A DNA stretch of 40,999 nucleotides from JAWXTS01 sp044433305 (GTDB lineage: Bacteria; Bacteroidota; Bacteroidia; Bacteroidales; Rikenellaceae), in NCBI GenBank assembly GCA_044433305.1, contig JAWXTS010000006.1:1-40999 (forward strand), given 5' to 3'. Below the pieces are notes generated by a model. That model saw only the letters and a program-made list of their open reading frames with translations. It ran no database searches and was not told the origin of the DNA. Positions within the stretch are counted from its first letter, which is position 1. Each line of letters opens with the position of its first letter. Both the position numbers and the translations under genes were made by a program. Positions 14,625-24,295 of the stretch are shown here, in pieces.

Positions 14625-15455
14625 TTAGAATTTAATGTTATCTATTAATCTTATTTCACCAGCATAGACTGCTATACAGCCTCGCTTGTTGCAAGCACAA
14701 TCAAAGCTCGAAACATCCTCGAAGCTATCTGCATTAACAATCTCGAAGTATTCAACCTCCAACAGTTTGCTGCTATTAATGGTCTCTAGGACATATTTTT
14801 TCACTGTTTCGATGTCCTGTGTCTTAGACATCTCAGTTGCCTCGCTAAGAGTTTTATATATCAAAGGGGCAATCTCTAGGTGCTCTGGCTTAAGCAAGGT
14901 GTTGCGTGAGCTTAGGGCAAGGCCACTTTCGGCTCTGATTATTGGGCAACCCACAATCTCGATGCCTAATTCAAGTTGAGATACTAGCTCTCGGATAATG
15001 GCCAGCTGCTGAAAGTCTTTCTCTCCAAAGAATGCCAGATTAGGCTTCACTATATCAAATAATCGGCTGACCACCTGAGCAACGCCATTGAAGTGACCTG
15101 GGCGCATGGCACCTTCAAGCACTTTATCAATCAGTCCAAAGTCAAATATTCTATTATCTGTTTGAGGATATATCTCATCTACCGTAGGGGCAAACACGAT
15201 GTCTGCTCCAGCAGCCTCTAACAATAGGGCGTCAGCCTCTAGTGTGCGAGGATAGTTCTCTAAATCTTTGGGATCGTTAAATTGTGTTGGGTTTACAAAT
15301 ACGCTAACCACAACAGTGTCACAACTCTTGCGCGCCTGCTCAACCAACGAAACATGGCCAGCATGCAAGGCACCCATGGTAGGCACAAAACCCACCTTTG
15401 CAGATTGTTGTGCGAGCTCTGCAACAAGCTCGTTACAAGTTTTAAAAATCTTCAT
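14625..15455 (-). CDS. panC: Pantothenate synthetase (pantoate--beta-alanine ligase)
   Basis: 276-residue ATP-dependent ligase joining pantoate and beta-alanine. The nucleotidyltransferase HxGH motif is His31-Ala-Gly-His34 in VPTMGALHAGHVSLV. The second signature SSRN appears in LALSSRNTLL, and GEKDFQQ is typical of the substrate-binding region. First gene of panC-panD. Candidate -7 element TACCTTTG lies at 15495-15502, divergent from the M49 peptidase promoter. Confidence 0.97.
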   Translation of the reverse strand: MKIFKTCNELVAELAQQSAKVGFVPTMGALHAGHVSLVEQARKSCDTVVVSVFVNPTQFNDPKDLENYPRTLEADALLLEAAGADIVFAPTVDEIYPQTDNRIFDFGLIDKVLEGAMRPGHFNGVAQVVSRLFDIVKPNLAFFGEKDFQQLAIIRELVSQLELGIEIVGCPIIRAESGLALSSRNTLLKPEHLEIAPLIYKTLSEATEMSKTQDIETVKKYVLETINSSKLLEVEYFEIVNADSFEDVSSFDCACNKRGCIAVYAGEIRLIDNIKF

Positions 15456-15494
15456 ATCGTTTGTTTCGAATCATAACGATTCTTTTTGACACTG

Positions 15495-15502
15495 CAAAGG
15501 TA
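15495..15502 (-). promoter_or_regulatory. Candidate -7 element for panC-panD
   Basis: TACCTTTG on the minus strand matches TAnnTTTG. The -33 position is poor (TTCG-like). The predicted leader is about 35 bases. Confidence 0.5.
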
Positions 15503-15543
15503 TAAATTAGATTAGAAATTGCGAACTTTTCGACTAAAAACGT

Positions 15544-15551
15544 TAACTTTG
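15544..15551 (+). promoter_or_regulatory. Candidate -7 element for the M49 peptidase gene
   Basis: TAACTTTG on the plus strand matches TAnnTTTG. A TTGC lies 21 bases upstream as a weak -33. The predicted leader is about 40 bases. Confidence 0.5.
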
Positions 15552-15597
15552 CCTCAAATATAACACTCAAAGAAGCAAATTTCAAACACATTATACT

Positions 15598-17634
15598 ATG
15601 AAAAAAATCACAACACTAATCATTATGGCTCTACTTATGGCAGGCATGACATCTTGTGCCGACAAGAAAGTCGATTCTAAGGATTCTTTTGAATGGACAG
15701 CTGACAGATTTGACGATGTCAGCATTTTGCGCTACCAAGTTCCTGGATTCGACGAACTGTCTCTAGAGCAAAAAACTATGATCTACTATCTTAGCGAGGC
15801 AACTATCTATGGTCGTGACATTATGTTCGACCAGAACTTCAAATACAACCTTGCTATACGTCGCACATTGGAGGCTATATACCTTAATTATAAAGGTGAT
15901 CGCACAAACGACGAGTTTAAGGCTGTTGAAGAATACTTGAAAAAAGTATGGTTCTCTAACGGTATCCACCACCACTACTCAACACTTAAGTTCACTCCTA
16001 AGTTTAGCGAGAAGTATTTCGACACTCTTATCGCTGGCATAGACGAGAGCCTTCTACCTCAAGACTTTGGTTCGACAGAGAAACTACTAGCGGTTATCAA
16101 ACCTGCTATCTTTGACCCAACACTTTATGCAAAACGTGTTAATCTGGACCCTACAAGCGACCTTCTAACATCGTCTGCATGTAACTACTATGAGGGTGTA
16201 TCTCAGGCCGAGGCAGAGAAGTTCTATGCTCAGATGACTGACCACAACGACCCAACACCTATATCTTATGGTTTGAACAGCAAGCTTGTTAAAGAAAACG
16301 GCAAGTTGGTTGAGAAGGTTTGGAAGATTGGCGGCATGTACTCTCCAGCCATGGAAAAAATTGCTGACCAGATTGCTAAAGCACAAGGATTTTCTAGCGA
16401 ACTTCAGAAACCTATGATGGATATCCTTCTAAGATGCTACCAAGATGGCAACCTTAGAGACTTCGACGCTTACAACGTATTGTGGGCAGAGAACGTTACT
16501 GACACAGTTGACTTTGTAACTTACTTCACAGAGACTTATGGTGACCCTATCGGCCTAAAAGCTTCATGGGAGTCTATCGTAAACTTCAAAAGCCTAGAGG
16601 CTACAAAACGCACAGAGATAATAAGCTCTAATGCTCAATGGTTCGAGGACAACTCACCTATAAACCCAAAATACAGAAAAGAGACTGTTAAGGGTGTATC
16701 TGCAAAAGTTATCAACGCAGCGATGTTGGGTGGCGACTGCTATCCTGCAACTCCTATCGGAATCAACCTTCCAAATGCTGACTGGATTCGTCGCGACCAC
16801 GGTTCAAAATCTGTAACCATAGAAAACATAACACACGCATATAGTCAAGCAGCTCAAGGCAATGGATTCAGCGAGGAGTTCATCCTTAAACCAGAGACCA
16901 GAGAGCGCGAAGTTAAGTATGGCGACCTTGGCGGCAACCTTCACACTGACCTTCACGAGTGCTTGGGTCACGCTTCAGGACAGCTTGCTCCAGGTGTGAA
17001 AGGCACAGAGCTTCTAAATTACAGTTCAACACTTGAGGAGGCTCGCGCAGACCTTTTTGCACTTTACTACATCTACGACCAGAAACTTATAGACCTAGGT
17101 ATTGTTCCATCTCTAGAGGTCGGCAAGAGCGAGTATGACGGCTACATGATGAACGGTATGATGACTCAGCTTACACGTATCACTTTGGGCGAGCAAGTAG
17201 AGGAGGCGCACATGCGTAACCGTCAGCTTATCGCTATGTGGTGCTACGAGAAAGGCAAGGCAGACAACGTTGTTGAGAAAGTTGTTGAGAATGGCAAGAC
17301 TTACATCGTCATCAACGACTACGACAAGCTACGCGAGCTATTCGGCCAGATGCTTTTCGAGGTTCAACGTATCAAGAGCGAGGGCGACTACAACGCTTGT
17401 AAAGAGCTTATCGAGACTTACGCTGTTAAGGTAGACCCAGAGCTTCACAAAGAGGTTCTAGAGCGTTACGCTGCACTAAACGTCAAACCTTACAGTGGCT
17501 TTGTAAACCCAGTTTACACTCCAGTAATTGAGAACGGCAAGATTGTAGACGTTAAGCTTGACTACACAGAGAGCTATGTTGACCAAATGTTGCGCTATGC
17601 TAAGGACTACTCTCCACTTCCAAGCATCAACTAA
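15598..17634 (+). CDS. Lipoprotein dipeptidyl-peptidase III (peptidase family M49)
   Basis: 678-residue zinc metallopeptidase that removes dipeptides from the N-termini of short peptides. The zinc-binding motif His453-Glu-Cys-Leu-Gly-His458 is the HECLGH variant seen in Bacteroides DPP III. The second signature EEARAD supplies the third ligand (Glu481), 28 residues after the first histidine. A lipoprotein signal peptide (MKKITTLIIMALLMAG, then MTSC with Cys20) places it in the periplasm or on the outer membrane. Public databases sometimes label this family dihydrofolate reductase, which the sequence does not support. It is monocistronic, bounded by its own promoter and the terminator at 17660. 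Codon use and G+C are like the surrounding housekeeping genes. Confidence 0.93.
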   Translation: MKKITTLIIMALLMAGMTSCADKKVDSKDSFEWTADRFDDVSILRYQVPGFDELSLEQKTMIYYLSEATIYGRDIMFDQNFKYNLAIRRTLEAIYLNYKGDRTNDEFKAVEEYLKKVWFSNGIHHHYSTLKFTPKFSEKYFDTLIAGIDESLLPQDFGSTEKLLAVIKPAIFDPTLYAKRVNLDPTSDLLTSSACNYYEGVSQAEAEKFYAQMTDHNDPTPISYGLNSKLVKENGKLVEKVWKIGGMYSPAMEKIADQIAKAQGFSSELQKPMMDILLRCYQDGNLRDFDAYNVLWAENVTDTVDFVTYFTETYGDPIGLKASWESIVNFKSLEATKRTEIISSNAQWFEDNSPINPKYRKETVKGVSAKVINAAMLGGDCYPATPIGINLPNADWIRRDHGSKSVTIENITHAYSQAAQGNGFSEEFILKPETREREVKYGDLGGNLHTDLHECLGHASGQLAPGVKGTELLNYSSTLEEARADLFALYYIYDQKLIDLGIVPSLEVGKSEYDGYMMNGMMTQLTRITLGEQVEEAHMRNRQLIAMWCYEKGKADNVVEKVVENGKTYIVINDYDKLRELFGQMLFEVQRIKSEGDYNACKELIETYAVKVDPELHKEVLERYAALNVKPYSGFVNPVYTPVIENGKIVDVKLDYTESYVDQMLRYAKDYSPLPSIN

Positions 17635-17659
17635 GCATTTGCTAGAAAGCATATAAAGC

Positions 17660-17697
17660 AAAGGGCTGACCCAAATGGGTCAGCCCTTTATTATTTT
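17660..17697. terminator. Strong terminator between convergent M49 and HU-SPOR genes
   Basis: A perfect 13-bp stem, AAAGGGCTGACCC (17660-17672) with GGGTCAGCCCTTT (17677-17689), has an AAAT loop and is followed on the plus strand by ATTATTTT. It ends the M49 transcript and may also act on the opposing HU-SPOR operon, although the T-tract on that side is weaker. Confidence 0.9.
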
Positions 17698-17732
17698 AGC
17701 AAGGCCGCAGATGAGTGCTTATTAATAATCAT

Positions 17733-18674
17733 TTATGGTCTTGCGAAGACCCAAAGATTAGGAATATCAAAAATCTTAGATGCCTCTAGTGCCTGCTCGT
17801 TAGAGTCGGCTCCATATATACTGACCAGCACCTTGCCACTTGTGCGTGTAATCTTCTCGTAGATGACACTATCAGCGAGCACTCCACGCATAGACTCTAT
17901 AAACTTATCGGCGTTATCATCACTGCTATACATACCTGCTATCACATGAAAAGGTTTGCTTGTGGTAAGCACCGTAGAGCTAAGTACAAGCTCCGTTGGT
18001 TTTGTCGCCTCGACCATTACACTGTCTTTGTTCATGGCCAAAGTATCAACCGCCACAGTCTCAGCTATCTTAGGCATAGCAACCTCAGATGCCTTGTTAC
18101 TGCTTTTAGCTATACGCGAGAAGTCCACTTTTGTTGCCACCAAACCCGTCATTGCAGCCAGCACAAATGCTCCTGCTCCAAGGTATATCATACGCTTAGA
18201 CGAGCTAGACGAAGGCCTCGTGGTCTTCTGCCTTTTAGGAGTCTTCTGTTCCTTTACAGCCTTCTGTTTCTTGGCAGCCTTAGGCTTATTACCTTTGGTT
18301 TTAACTATCTCGCTAGCAAAAGGATTCAACATCTTATCCAACTCTGGCGAGGCGGTAAAGAAGTCACTCTGAATAACACCTACGCCCTCAATTATTATGG
18401 CCTGCTGGTCAAGAATAAGCTCCAGCCATTGCTGGTACTGCCTTTCACATTCTTCGCGTGTGAGTGCCGAGCTAGATACCATAAGCTCCACGATATTGCT
18501 AAGGCGTGGGGCATTGCGTTTAGAGAACACAACCTGAGCATAAGGGGCTTGAACATCATGCTTATTTACAAACTTAGCAGCACGCGACTCAACACGCAAC
18601 GAGCCAAAACCCGGTAGGTTGACTCCCTGCTGAAGCGATAACTTATTGTATATTAGCTGTTCAATATTACCCAT
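17733..18674 (-). CDS. HU-SPOR protein: HU-like N-terminal domain, one membrane helix, C-terminal SPOR domain
   Basis: 313 residues. The N-terminal 130 residues resemble the HU/IHF-like domain found in Bacteroidota envelope proteins (NLPGFGSLRV, then IEGVGVIQSD). A lysine-rich linker (about 140-165, KAAKKQKAVKEQK) precedes one membrane helix (IYLGAGAFVLAAMTGLVAT). The C-terminal 75 residues fit a SPOR domain, which binds denuded septal peptidoglycan (FHVIAGMYSSDDNADKFIESM to the end). This suggests an inner-membrane protein with its N-terminus in the cytoplasm and the SPOR domain in the periplasm, active in cell division. The ATG overlaps the lgt stop by one base. Confidence 0.85.
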   Translation of the reverse strand: MGNIEQLIYNKLSLQQGVNLPGFGSLRVESRAAKFVNKHDVQAPYAQVVFSKRNAPRLSNIVELMVSSSALTREECERQYQQWLELILDQQAIIIEGVGVIQSDFFTASPELDKMLNPFASEIVKTKGNKPKAAKKQKAVKEQKTPKRQKTTRPSSSSSKRMIYLGAGAFVLAAMTGLVATKVDFSRIAKSSNKASEVAMPKIAETVAVDTLAMNKDSVMVEATKPTELVLSSTVLTTSKPFHVIAGMYSSDDNADKFIESMRGVLADSVIYEKITRTSGKVLVSIYGADSNEQALEASKIFDIPNLWVFARP

Positions 18675-19510
18675 TATTTCTTAGCTTTTGATTTTGATTG
18701 CGATTTAGGAACCTCTAGCGGAGCATTCTTATATCCCCTGACTACAAAGAAGATTCCTATCAACATAAATGGAATACTCAACCACTGACCCATATCTAGG
18801 GTCATATTATGCTCAAAGTCCACTTGAGGATTCTTAACAAACTCTATCAAAAAGCGTGTAGCAAACATTCCAATAAACGTTGTGCCAAACATCACTCCGG
18901 GGCGTGTAAAGCCTAGATTCTGTTTGAAGTACATGCGATAAAGCACAACAAAAAGAATAGCATAGCACAAAGCCTCATAGATTTGGGTTGGGTGCATAGG
19001 AAGCGTCTGTCCGTCGCGCACAAAGATAAATCCCCAAGGCAACTCAGTAGGAACGCCATATATCTCAGAGTTCATAAGGTTGCCCAAGCGCACAGCGGCA
19101 CCACCCAAGGCCGAGGCCAAGCCCAACCTATCTAATGCCCACAAGAATGGCATCTTATATTTTCGTGTAAACAACCACACGCCCGTGATAGTTCCTATGG
19201 CAGCACCGTGGCTAGCCATGCCTCCCTGACGAAGGAACAGAATCTCAATAGGGTGTGATAGATAATAAGCAGGGTCATAGAACAAGCAGTGGCCTAGACG
19301 AGCACCCACGATAGTTCCGATAACGCCATACCAGAATATCGAGTCAAACATCTGCTCTGGGTAGCCCTCGCGCTTGATTATATTGCTATATAGGTAACCT
19401 GCAAAGCCCAAAGCAAAAGCCCAGCACAGGCCATAGTAGCGTACTTCTATGCCCAAAAGGCTAAACATTACAGGATCTGCGTCCCATGTAATGAACATTA
19501 ATGGATTCAT
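18674..19510 (-). CDS. lgt: Prolipoprotein diacylglyceryl transferase
   Basis: 278-residue inner-membrane enzyme that transfers diacylglyceryl from phosphatidylglycerol to the lipobox cysteine of prolipoproteins. The conserved His101 (MASHGAAIG) and the Lgt signature starting Arg141 (RLGNLMNSEIYG) are intact. About seven membrane segments are visible. Several lipoproteins in this same window would be its clients: the M49 peptidase, the C25-like protease, the DUF4876-like and HmuY-like proteins. It follows the AI-2E-type permease after 11 bases and is coupled to the HU-SPOR gene. Confidence 0.96.
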   Translation of the reverse strand: MNPLMFITWDADPVMFSLLGIEVRYYGLCWAFALGFAGYLYSNIIKREGYPEQMFDSIFWYGVIGTIVGARLGHCLFYDPAYYLSHPIEILFLRQGGMASHGAAIGTITGVWLFTRKYKMPFLWALDRLGLASALGGAAVRLGNLMNSEIYGVPTELPWGFIFVRDGQTLPMHPTQIYEALCYAILFVVLYRMYFKQNLGFTRPGVMFGTTFIGMFATRFLIEFVKNPQVDFEHNMTLDMGQWLSIPFMLIGIFFVVRGYKNAPLEVPKSQSKSKAKK

Positions 19511-19521
19511 TGTATAAGAAT

Positions 19522-20619
19522 TTAAATTTTGGACGTCAACTTCTGCACCACAGAGAACTTATTAAAGAACTCCTTGGCAAATACCCTGATAACATTGTAT
19601 GACGGTATAGCGAGCAACATTCCCACCACGCCAGCAATACTGCCAGCCATGAGTATGACGATAAATATTTCTAGAGGGTGAGCCTTAGCATTCTTGGCAT
19701 ACAAGACAGGCTGAAGGATAAGGTTGTCTACAAGTTGAGCAAAAAGTATGGTTCCAGCGATGCAGGTCATCATAAACACTAGAGTCATAGATGCTGGTGC
19801 TCCGCCCATAACACCCAAGAAGATACCAACGCATATTCCTATAATCGGTCCAAGATAAGGGATGACATTCAAAAGACCTGTACAAAGACCTATAAGCAGC
19901 GCGTCCTGAAGTGGAATACCAAACAACGACAAGCCAATAGTAACTATGGCCGTCATTATCGACGACTCGGTGACTATACCTCGGAAATAACGCATCAATA
20001 GATTTGTAACCGACTCTATGACATTAATGATTTTCTGCTCATGCTTCTGTGGGAAAACCGCAACAACCATATCTCTGAACAAGTCTTCCTCCTTAAGAAA
20101 GAAGAATGTTATAAACGAAATTGAGAATGCTGCAATAACAATATCTATCACCGTTGTGGCCACAGAGGTGACCATCTTATTGATAAACTCTATATTAAAA
20201 ACCGAACCAAGCTGGTTTGTAGTGGCATCGACAATAGAGAAATCAGAGCTGCCGATGGCAAACATATTTTTTATCCATAAGTCCACACTGGCAAGCGGCT
20301 CTTTCAATGCAGCGACCGTATCTGAGATGTTGGAAGTAGAAATCTGGTTAGCTTTGGCAAATATCAGTGGCACAAACACGGCAAACAAAAGAGCTATAAT
20401 GCCCCACACTGCGATTAGGGTTATCAATGCCCCTGCCCACTTGGGCACACACACGCGGCCAACCTTAAGGCCTGTGACCAAATTAACTAGCGGCTTGGCT
20501 ATTATTGCGATAACAGCAGACACAACGATATAAGCTACTATATTTGAGAAGAACCACACCAAAAATAGTATTACGGCCGTAACGACTAGAGCAATAATAT
20601 ATCGTGACATCTTCGACAT
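19522..20619 (-). CDS. AI-2E/PerM-family permease
   Basis: 365-residue multi-span membrane protein with about seven to eight hydrophobic segments. Family features are the paired N-terminal helices (IIALVVTAVILFLVWFF), a long extracytoplasmic region around 90-150, and the C-terminal ALLIGLCTGLLNVIPYLGPIIG signature. The family includes autoinducer-2 exporters and Na+/H+ antiporter-like proteins; the substrate here is unknown. The name is a family name, not evidence of quorum sensing. It is in the middle of the cdsA-psd-lgt operon. Confidence 0.88.
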   Translation of the reverse strand: MSKMSRYIIALVVTAVILFLVWFFSNIVAYIVVSAVIAIIAKPLVNLVTGLKVGRVCVPKWAGALITLIAVWGIIALLFAVFVPLIFAKANQISTSNISDTVAALKEPLASVDLWIKNMFAIGSSDFSIVDATTNQLGSVFNIEFINKMVTSVATTVIDIVIAAFSISFITFFFLKEEDLFRDMVVAVFPQKHEQKIINVIESVTNLLMRYFRGIVTESSIMTAIVTIGLSLFGIPLQDALLIGLCTGLLNVIPYLGPIIGICVGIFLGVMGGAPASMTLVFMMTCIAGTILFAQLVDNLILQPVLYAKNAKAHPLEIFIVILMAGSIAGVVGMLLAIPSYNVIRVFAKEFFNKFSVVQKLTSKI

Positions 20620-20624
20620 AGAAG

Positions 20625-21272
20625 TTATATTTTAGCTAGTGGAGTTTGAGAACCAGTTACTTTTTGACCTATTTCTACAAGTACCTCTGAGTCTAGCGGC
20701 ACAAACACATCTACCCTAGAGCCGAACTTGATAAATCCGCACTCGCTATTCTGAGCAACATCCTTGCCCTGCTCTGCATAAGAAACTATACGGCGAGCGA
20801 CCAAGCCTGCAATCTGACGAAACAGAACCTTAGCCTTGCCCGTATCCACAACAGTGGTCGTACGTTCGTTCTCGGTAGAGGATTTAGGATGCCATGCAAC
20901 AAGGAATTTACCAGGGTGGTATTTGTAGTATAGAACTTTGCCACCAACAGGGAACCAGTTGATATGCACATTGAACACAGACATAAAGACAGAGATTTGA
21001 AGACATCTCTGATTCAGAAATTCAGGTTCATCGACCTCTTCGATAACCACGACCTTGCCATCAGAAGGCGCGAAAACCACGTTAGGGTCAGAAAGAACAA
21101 TACGCTTTGGCTTTCTGAAGAACGAGCACACAAAGACAAGCTTTGCCAAACTCACAACAGTTATCAAAGTGGCCCAAACACATGGCAAATAACTCCATGA
21201 CAGACCAATAACGATTGCTACAATAATAGCAACCATAGCTATAATTCTATATCCTTCCTTATGTATGCTCAT
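20625..21272 (-). CDS. psd: Phosphatidylserine decarboxylase
   Basis: 215-residue pyruvoyl-dependent enzyme of the short type that makes phosphatidylethanolamine. The self-cleavage site is Gly184-Ser185 in IKFGSRVDVF (family LGS/FGS motif). Two N-terminal membrane segments (IIAMVAIIVAIVIGLSW and VWATLITVVSLAKLVFVC) anchor it. The segment FMSVFNVHINWFPVGG is highly typical. It lies just downstream of cdsA, which supplies CDP-diacylglycerol for the pathway; a phosphatidylserine synthase gene is not within the window. Confidence 0.94.
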   Translation of the reverse strand: MSIHKEGYRIIAMVAIIVAIVIGLSWSYLPCVWATLITVVSLAKLVFVCSFFRKPKRIVLSDPNVVFAPSDGKVVVIEEVDEPEFLNQRCLQISVFMSVFNVHINWFPVGGKVLYYKYHPGKFLVAWHPKSSTENERTTTVVDTGKAKVLFRQIAGLVARRIVSYAEQGKDVAQNSECGFIKFGSRVDVFVPLDSEVLVEIGQKVTGSQTPLAKI

Positions 21273-21287
21273 AGTATTTTACTTTTA

Positions 21288-22109
21288 TTACACCGTAAAG
21301 ATAATAAAATATATGTAAACAAAAGGTATTGTAAGTATCAAAGCATCAAAACGATCTAAAAAACCTCCATGTCCAGGTATCGAGTTACCAGAATCTTTAA
21401 TACCCAACGAGCGTTTGAGCATAGACTCGACCAAGTCACCAAGCACGCTGGTAAGCGAAATTATAAGACCCAAAACGGCCCACTTACAAATATCAAAGCC
21501 TGCGAAGTAAGCCACCAAAGACGAGGTCAGAATCGCAAAAAAGACTCCTCCAACAAAGCCCTCCCATGATTTTTTGGGCGATAATCGAGGGAACATCTTA
21601 TGTCGACCTATGCTAACTCCTACAAGGTAGGCACCAACATCATTGCCCCAAACGGTGAAGATAACACCCAACAACACCCAAGGATTATAGCCCTGCGTGC
21701 TGCCCTCGATAAATGGCAGGTAAGTGAATAGTCCCAACGGCAGAGCGATATATATCAACCCACCAAGAGACAATGCTATATTTATGAACGGTTGTTCTTG
21801 CTTGCGAAATAGCTCTATAAAAAACAGCAGCATATAGAGCGGCACCAGAAATGAAATCAACACGGGAGCCTGCATAGAGATGCTAAGATAGAAAAGCACC
21901 ACCGTCAATACTCCCACAAGTGTAGAGTACACAGAGGCAGGCCTGCACCTCTCGCTAGATATAATAGTGTAGAACTCGTGCAAGGAGAAGGCCGCAATAA
22001 CCACAGCTAGAGCCGCCATTGTAATATGCGAGTACAGTATAGAACCCACAACAAGCACAAGTAGCACCAACCCACTTAATGTCCTTAGGACAAAATTATT
22101 AACAGCCAT
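21288..22109 (-). CDS. cdsA: Phosphatidate cytidylyltransferase
   Basis: 273-residue polytopic membrane enzyme that makes CDP-diacylglycerol from CTP and phosphatidic acid. The CDP-diglyceride synthetase signature is at the C-terminus (SMLKRSLGIKDSGNSIPGH, then GGFLDRFDAL). About eight hydrophobic segments precede it. It lies 24 bases downstream of ftsH, an arrangement common in Bacteroidota. Confidence 0.95.
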   Translation of the reverse strand: MAVNNFVLRTLSGLVLLVLVVGSILYSHITMAALAVVIAAFSLHEFYTIISSERCRPASVYSTLVGVLTVVLFYLSISMQAPVLISFLVPLYMLLFFIELFRKQEQPFINIALSLGGLIYIALPLGLFTYLPFIEGSTQGYNPWVLLGVIFTVWGNDVGAYLVGVSIGRHKMFPRLSPKKSWEGFVGGVFFAILTSSLVAYFAGFDICKWAVLGLIISLTSVLGDLVESMLKRSLGIKDSGNSIPGHGGFLDRFDALILTIPFVYIYFIIFTV

Positions 22110-22133
22110 GATTATATACGATTATGCTTAACT

Positions 22134-24239
22134 TTAGGCCTCTGGTTGCTTTTGCTCAACAGAGGTCTCTGCGGTTTCTTGCTCTGTTGGAGCAGTCTGG
22201 TCTGAGCCAGCAGACTCGCCATTCTCTGCCACCACATCGTCTGTGTTGTCAACAGCGACATTATAGTTATCGGCTTTGATAGCCTCTTTAGCTTGCTCGG
22301 CTAGCTTCTCGCGAAGCTCACGCACTTGGTCGCCCTTGCGCTTACCAAAGATGCGCTCCAAGTCCTCGGCAAAGACCACTTCTTTCTCAAGCAACAACTC
22401 AGCAAGTGCCGTTAGCCCCTGTTTGTGTTCCATGATGGTCTTGCGTGCCAAATCAAAGGCCTCGTCAATAATGCGTTTTACCTCGTCGTCTATTTCTTGT
22501 GCGGTGCGCTCGCTGAAAGGCTTCTTGAAGCTCATCTCGTCGCGACCCGAAGAGTCATAGTAGCTGCGGTTACCTATCTTGCTGCTCATGCCATAGTAAG
22601 CCACCATAGCGTAAGCCTGCTTTGTAACACGCTCCAAGTCATTCAAGGCTCCAGTATATATCTTGCCTAGCATAATCTCTTCGCTTGCACGACCACCCAA
22701 AATCGAAGCCATCTCATGTATAAGCTGGTCATAACCAGTAAGCTGACGCTCATCTGGCACATACCACGCAGCACCCAAAGCCTTGCCTCTAGGGATGATA
22801 GTAACCTTAATAAGTGGGTTTGCATGCTCTAGCACCCAGCTGATACTTGCATGGCCAGCCTCGTGATAAGCGATAGCACGTTTTTCGTCTGGAGTGATTA
22901 TGGTATTACGTTTCTCTAGTCCACCGACAATACGGTCGATAGCACCCAAGAAGTCGTCTTTGTCAACTAGTTTCTTATTCTTGCGGGCAGCCATAAGTGC
23001 CGCCTCGTTACATACATTTGCTATATCGGCACCAGAGAAACCCGGAGTCTGACGTGACAAGAAATCACGCTCCATGTTCTTATCCATTTTGATACCACGA
23101 AGATGCACCTCGAAAATCTCGCGACGTTCGGCAATATCAGGAAGACCCACGTCTATCTGACGGTCAAAACGTCCAGCACGCAACAAGGCCTTATCCAAAA
23201 TATCCACACGGTTTGTTGCAGCAAGGATAATAACACCTGAGTTTGTACCAAAGCCGTCCATCTCTGTAAGAAGCTGATTAAGAGTATTCTCACGCTCATC
23301 ATTAGACGAGTAACCAGCGTTTTTGCTACGGGCACGACCTATGGCGTCTATCTCGTCGATAAACACTATACATGGTGATTTTTCTTTTGCCTGACGGAAC
23401 AAATCGCGTACACGTGAGGCACCAACACCCACAAACATCTCTACGAAGTCTGAACCACTTATAGAGAAGAAAGGCACATGAGCCTCACCAGCCACAGCCT
23501 TAGCAAGTAGAGTCTTACCAGTTCCCGGAGGGCCTACAAGAAGAGCACCCTTAGGCACCTTACCTCCAAGGTCGCTATATTTCTTAGGGTTTTTCAGAAA
23601 GTCCACAACCTCCATAACCTCGACCTTAGCCTCTTCCAAGCCTGCAACATCCTTGAATGTTACACGTATAGCCTTATCCTTATCATAGACCTGAGCCTTA
23701 GACTTGCCCACATTAAAGATGCCGCTCTGTCCGCCACCCTGACCGCGTGACATACTGCGCATAACAAAAATCCATACAGCAATAATAAGCACAAATGGGA
23801 ATATCGAAGAGAATAGGTTGCCCCACATATCTTCGCGCTTCTCAAAGCTAAGCTCCACATCTGAAGCCTGCGTTTGTTCCTGTTTTGTTTTATAGAAGCT
23901 ATCTTGAAAGTACTCAAGAGCACCCACGTTGAACTCAAACTGAGGACCTACATCAGGTAGATTCTTGTATGCCTCCTGAGATTTTAAGCCCTCAAGCTTA
24001 TCTGCATCGACATAAACCTCTGCTCGTTCGTTGTTGATAACCTCGATTTTGTCAATAGCTCCCTGAGACATAAGTTCTTGAACTTGCTCCCAGTTGCTCT
24101 TTTGAGGTTCTTCGTTATCACCCATGATGCTGAAACCAACTATCATGGCTGCGATAATACCATAAACCCAAAATATATTGAACCCAGGGACTTTACCCCC
24201 CATCAGGCCTTTATTTTTGTTGTTTGACTTGTTTGCCAT
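22134..24239 (-). CDS. ftsH: ATP-dependent zinc metalloprotease FtsH
   Basis: 701-residue membrane-anchored AAA+ protease that degrades misfolded membrane proteins and short-lived regulators. Two membrane helices (about 20-40 and 150-166) bracket a periplasmic domain. The AAA domain carries Walker A GPPGTGKT at 236-243, Walker B with FIDEIDAIG, and the second region of homology ATNRVDILDKALLRAGRFDR. The zinc site is His459-Glu-Ala-Gly-His463. The C-terminal 50 residues are acidic and low-complexity, rich in Glu, Thr and Gln. It works as a hexamer at the inner membrane. Confidence 0.98.
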   Translation of the reverse strand: MANKSNNKNKGLMGGKVPGFNIFWVYGIIAAMIVGFSIMGDNEEPQKSNWEQVQELMSQGAIDKIEVINNERAEVYVDADKLEGLKSQEAYKNLPDVGPQFEFNVGALEYFQDSFYKTKQEQTQASDVELSFEKREDMWGNLFSSIFPFVLIIAVWIFVMRSMSRGQGGGQSGIFNVGKSKAQVYDKDKAIRVTFKDVAGLEEAKVEVMEVVDFLKNPKKYSDLGGKVPKGALLVGPPGTGKTLLAKAVAGEAHVPFFSISGSDFVEMFVGVGASRVRDLFRQAKEKSPCIVFIDEIDAIGRARSKNAGYSSNDERENTLNQLLTEMDGFGTNSGVIILAATNRVDILDKALLRAGRFDRQIDVGLPDIAERREIFEVHLRGIKMDKNMERDFLSRQTPGFSGADIANVCNEAALMAARKNKKLVDKDDFLGAIDRIVGGLEKRNTIITPDEKRAIAYHEAGHASISWVLEHANPLIKVTIIPRGKALGAAWYVPDERQLTGYDQLIHEMASILGGRASEEIMLGKIYTGALNDLERVTKQAYAMVAYYGMSSKIGNRSYYDSSGRDEMSFKKPFSERTAQEIDDEVKRIIDEAFDLARKTIMEHKQGLTALAELLLEKEVVFAEDLERIFGKRKGDQVRELREKLAEQAKEAIKADNYNVAVDNTDDVVAENGESAGSDQTAPTEQETAETSVEQKQPEA

Positions 24240-24295
24240 ATCAATTTATTAGCGTATATAATTCTGAATAAGAAACGCCTTTACATCCCAGTTTA

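Noticed and set aside
15598..17634. Dihydrofolate reductase annotation for this family
   Set aside because: The HECLGH and EEARAD zinc motifs and 678-residue length identify an M49 peptidase; no folate-reductase features are present.
17660..17697. Small RNA in the gap between M49 and HU-SPOR genes
   Set aside because: The gap is fully explained by a standard terminator hairpin; no promoter is visible.
17946..18617. 223-residue plus-strand open frame
   Set aside because: Antisense shadow of the HU-SPOR gene; composition is rich in Cys, His and Arg, as expected of a shadow.
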